In this document: positions 7,101 through 8,035 of the stretch, piece after piece
Numbering within the stretch: position 1 is the first letter of the stretch
How the letters are laid out: the number at the start of each line of letters is the position of its first letter
Assembly (NCBI GenBank): GCA_947589655.1
Contig: CANQCE010000043.1
Location: 1-8,035, forward strand
Direction: 5' to 3'
Origin: an uncultured Clostridia bacterium
GTDB taxonomy: Bacteria > Bacillota > Clostridia > Christensenellales > UBA1242
DNA: 8,035 nucleotides
Made by a program: the position numbers and the translations under genes
The notes under the pieces: model-generated
Databases searched by the model: none
Seen by the model: the letters and a program-made list of their open reading frames with translations, nothing else
What the model was told of the DNA's origin: nothing

Positions 7101-7589
7101 ATCACTGCCCCAAGTGTTATATAGTCCTGTTGTTGTGTTTTGCGCCTCCGCAATTTCAACATCATCACAATAAACATATTCGTCATAAGAAACATCAAAG
7201 CCACTGTTTGTCAGTGCTGCATAGGCATAATCTGCGCTATCCGTGCTGTCATATTGAAAAATGTGCCAGTTGTCGCACTCTGCCTTGATAACAGCGCCAT
7301 AATCGTTCACATGGCCTTGTTCGTTCACTATCAAACGGTTAAGCGGAGTTTCCTCCACATCGGCAACATTGTCAGTTAACGAAACCGCCTGCGCAGCAAC
7401 TTCGCCGCCGCCAGAATATTCAATCATTTTGGAAATGGCAGCATTAAAAGCAGTTAAATCGCTTTCAGAATACGTGTTTTCTGCTTTTGTGGAGTGTGGA
7501 AAGCACACAAAAATTGTTGAACAGAAAATTAATAGCAAGCACGCTGTAAACACCCTCCAAATTTTCTTTTGTTCAACAATCATCCTCAT
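4146..7589 (-). CDS. Membrane-anchored S8 subtilase with BspA-like LRR and InlB-like repeat modules
   Basis: A secreted serine endopeptidase held on the outer face of the cell membrane (1147 residues). Order of parts: signal peptide 1-36 (basic start, hydrophobic 13-30, likely cut after STKA); N-terminal propeptide-like region about 37-160; subtilisin domain about 180-455 with catalytic D192 (VLDSG), H230 (GHGTHVSG) and S396 (GTSMAAP), plus oxyanion N327 (SAGNES); a chitobiase C-terminal-like beta module about 460-550 (IYYTTTETAE); BspA-type leucine-rich repeats about 556-735; a beta-rich linker about 740-850; three InlB B-like repeats 851-1102; and one transmembrane helix about 1112-1134 with a basic cytoplasmic tail. 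There is no LPXTG sorting signal. All catalytic residues are present, so it should be active. The substrate is unknown; the repeats suggest adhesion or binding to host or cell-surface material. The ATG at 7589 is preferred because an ATG at 7655 lies upstream of the promoter; 7583 is also possible. It is first in an operon with the Nudix gene. Confidence 0.93.
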   Translation of the reverse strand: MRMIVEQKKIWRVFTACLLLIFCSTIFVCFPHSTKAENTYSESDLTAFNAAISKMIEYSGGGEVAAQAVSLTDNVADVEETPLNRLIVNEQGHVNDYGAVIKAECDNWHIFQYDSTDSADYAYAALTNSGFDVSYDEYVYCDDVEIAEAQNTTTGLYNTWGSDYIGYDEYIDSMLMLHEESELNQIVVAVLDSGINASHELFKDRILSEYAANFTSETSSLYSYEDRFGHGTHVSGTIAEATMSNVKILPLKVLNKNGRGEVGMIIAAIKNMISLKEKKVNPVNIVAFNMSIGVDDNGSGYSENTSLSNAVVEAYESGIIPVVSAGNESRDTTYACPANVEQAITVSALAERGNDVVFDASYSNYGEDIDFAAPGTNIISAGINSSTSYAYMSGTSMAAPHVTAVVALILSNPSYADYSQEEVYDLLKRNAVDYGDTGFDELYGWGVINIGKIGVQTGGNVVFDNTQKFQSQAFTLKLSLDKALFSGDTKIYYTTTETAEKVTRYDRKLYDDGKGITISASTKVTAIAYVLDKNTNRLQRSAVSSFTYYLNNYDLISNYTFRNIGTGAYISAYKGTELSTLALPAKTSNGRSVTGIYANAFSNSLAENYVLPSSIQVISTSAFNGNTNLKKISCSSASVEIGDYAFNKCSNLENVDIENITKVGAYAFAYCTKLNALNLMQAIKIDKHAFSGSAIKELKLGKDLQTFEGDQSVDQLDTVYGFAGTEEASPAESFANNKDVDFVDLTLTLASDAPEEIILKENEDNAKASTVSVFFIGVGVRYSTSLSAVSGVQPSSSSVSGNLQAEEYSGRLDLKLSGLEKGEYLLSVELSDSFGEVVTFNVQVKVVGEEENAYVVGADGNNFSLYIDEMLLQDVLVDNVIVKAQRNLIGEHTILITPENGYAFSKISVNGQEQTLRNNSEFVYTFNGTIDVNFNITCIAKPMLTITFETQEHGNIQLVDATLSSENTVDIDRNSSLKFTVSEQDGYQLKRVLFNGKRMTADENGVYTIENITIDSNVVALFEQRHYKVRVSLGKGGNLTTTGGADDSDIAFGESRVYRISVSEGYELDFVTINGQVVPVENGQFVLENIASDCVIVVSFKQVKKSVFSGSSVFLIYGFIFLAIVFVFVLAKIILSAVRKHNKKEEI
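4284..5039 (-). repeat. Three tandem InlB B-like repeat modules within the subtilase
   Basis: Residues about 851-940, 943-1023 and 1026-1102 share one pattern: beta strands leading to GYxh (G901, G986, G1065), a strand, an NG turn (N910-G911, N995-G996, N1074-G1075), then a strand ending the module. The copies are diverged at protein level, so this is an old duplication. Modules of this type are common stalks or adhesive segments in Firmicutes surface proteins. Confidence 0.7.
5385..5924 (-). repeat. BspA-type leucine-rich repeats within the subtilase
   Basis: Residues about 556-735 hold several units of roughly 23 residues with the core pattern I..YAF..C..L..h.h (for example GDYAFNKCSNLENV and GAYAFAYCTKLNAL). 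They end in TVYGFAGTEEASPAESFANN, a capping sequence typical of this LRR class, in which AESFA/AETYA precedes a final strand. Confidence 0.85.
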
Positions 7590-7625
7590 GCTTTTATTAT
7601 AACACATATTAAATAAAAAAATCAA
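7590..7625 (-). promoter_or_regulatory. Promoter of the subtilase-Nudix operon, extended -10
   Basis: On the minus strand, TTGATT (7620-7625) and TATAAT (7596-7601) are spaced by 18 nt, and TGTGT directly precedes the -10, matching TRTGN. The ATG at 7589 is only 6 nt after the -10. The block ATATGTGTTATAATAAA is nearly identical to the membrane protein-leuS promoter. Confidence 0.75.
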
Positions 7626-7703
7626 GAATAACACAAAACTTTTCAGTTTAAACATCTTTGTTTTAGCGTAATAAATTTCGTAAAATTTTTTTGCTAAAAA
7701 TGG

Positions 7704-7732
7704 TTGACTTTAAAATAAAAAAGCATTATAAT
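7704..7732 (+). promoter_or_regulatory. Promoter of the tRNA-Leu gene
   Basis: TTGACT (7704-7709, one mismatch to consensus) and TATAAT (7727-7732) are spaced by 17 nt. Transcription should start near 7739, leaving about 16 nt of 5' leader before the mature tRNA. It diverges from the subtilase promoter. The -10 box lies between the arms of an 8-bp inverted repeat (AAAAGCAT at 7719-7726, ATGCTTTT at 7737-7744). Confidence 0.85.
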
Positions 7733-7754
7733 AAGCATGCTTTTGTTTGTAAAT

Positions 7755-7836
7755 GCGGATGTGGCGGAATGGCAGACGCGCTTGTTTAAGGGGCAAGTGG
7801 GAAACCGTGGGAGTTCGACCCTCCCCATCCGCACCA
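7755..7836 (+). tRNA. tRNA-Leu (anticodon AAG), CCA encoded
   Basis: 82-nt class II tRNA. The acceptor stem pairs GCGGATG (7755-7761) with CATCCGC (7826-7832), followed by A and an encoded CCA. The D-arm is GCG/CGC with the GG pair in the loop. The anticodon stem is CTTGT/GCAAG around the 7-nt loop TTAAGGG, giving U33, anticodon AAG (7788-7790) and G37. A short variable arm (GG-GAAA-CC) and a T-arm GGGAG/CTCCC with loop TTCGACC follow. G37 next to a G36 is as expected for CUN-reading tRNA-Leu. It should read CUU, and other CUN codons if A34 becomes inosine. It is a single-gene unit with its own promoter and terminator. Confidence 0.96.
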
Positions 7837-7837
7837 G

Positions 7838-7867
7838 AAAAAATCCAACCGTTAAGGTTGGTTTTTT
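7838..7867. terminator. Bidirectional intrinsic terminator after tRNA-Leu
   Basis: CCAACC (7845-7850) pairs with GGTTGG (7856-7861) around GTTAA, followed by T6 (7862-7867) on the plus strand. The A6 run at 7838-7843 provides the T6 for the minus strand. It serves both the tRNA gene and the convergent hydrolase gene ending at 7873. Confidence 0.88.
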
Positions 7868-7872
7868 GTTTT

Positions 7873-8035
7873 TTAAAGTTGAATTTCACAAATTATATTT
7901 TTGTCAATCAACTTGGCAAATTTTTCGCCCAAGGTTTTATCTCCAACAATCTCGCCATAGTGCGTTGGAATAACTTTTTTAGGCTTAATGATATTTGTCA
8001 CTTTGGCGGCTTCTTGATAGGTCATTGTGTATGTT
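7873..8035 (-). CDS. Metallo-beta-lactamase-fold metal-dependent hydrolase, C-terminal end only
   Basis: The last 54 codons of a gene that enters from the right edge and ends in TAA. The visible protein, TYTMTYQEAAKVTNIIKPKKVIPTHYGEIVGD followed by a helix and the end CEIQL, matches the C-terminus of UlaG-like/MBL-fold hydrolases. There, TMxxxEAA precedes a helix, and the strand with PxHYGxIVG carries the last metal-binding His (the 25th complete codon here). The substrate of these widespread small hydrolases is usually unknown. The active-site HxHxDH motif lies outside the window. It converges on the tRNA gene and shares its terminator. Confidence 0.75.
   Translation of the reverse strand, partial: TYTMTYQEAAKVTNIIKPKKVIPTHYGEIVGDKTLGEKFAKLIDKNIICEIQL

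Noticed and set aside
7590..7655. Longer N-terminus for the subtilase from the ATG at 7655
   Set aside because: The added 22 codons cover the promoter, including the TATAAT box. Without them the protein begins with a normal signal peptide.
7737..7973. Open frame of 78 codons on the plus strand starting just after the tRNA promoter
   Set aside because: It runs straight through the tRNA-Leu gene and its terminator and into the antisense of the MBL-fold gene. The protein is simply the translated tRNA sequence.

Overview
This AT-rich window has compact gene packing, strong Shine-Dalgarno sites, TRTG-type extended -10 promoters and a membrane-anchored subtilase with BspA-like leucine-rich and InlB-like repeats. 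Together these suggest a low-GC Firmicutes/Clostridia-type bacterium, probably an uncultured gut or animal-associated lineage. This placement is inference from gene style, not from a marker search.

Layout, left to right. (1) Minus strand, 1-1885: an unrecognised multi-pass membrane protein (1184-1885) followed 10 nt later by leuS (leucyl-tRNA synthetase), whose C-terminal half runs off the left edge. One promoter just upstream of the membrane protein probably drives both. (2) Plus strand, 2028-3657: a divergently transcribed two-gene operon. It encodes an inosine/uridine-preferring nucleoside hydrolase-family protein with an odd lysine-rich tail, overlapped by 8 nt by a hypoxanthine-DNA glycosylase-like protein of the uracil-DNA-glycosylase superfamily. 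It ends at a hairpin that can work in both directions. (3) Minus strand, 3670-7589: a 1147-residue secreted, membrane-anchored S8 subtilase followed by a Nudix hydrolase whose Shine-Dalgarno site overlaps the subtilase stop codon. (4) Plus strand, 7755-7836: a tRNA-Leu with anticodon AAG, its own promoter and a bidirectional terminator. (5) Minus strand, 7873-8035: the C-terminal end of a metallo-beta-lactamase-fold hydrolase entering from the right edge. No stretch over 300 bases lacks a gene.

Functional reading. The middle of the window holds three enzymes that act on nucleosides, deaminated bases or nucleoside diphosphate-linked compounds (nucleoside hydrolase, hypoxanthine-DNA glycosylase, Nudix). 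The first two are tightly linked in an operon, which is compatible with purine housekeeping or damage control. The third lies in a different, convergent operon, so its link is weaker. leuS and a tRNA-Leu gene sit about 5.9 kb apart but in separate transcription units. The most interesting signals are regulatory: two minus-strand genes share a near-identical extended -10 promoter placed so close to the ATG that their mRNAs may be leaderless, while other genes here have classical ribosome binding sites. I found no phage, IS element, CRISPR array or defence island, and no clear new multi-gene system.
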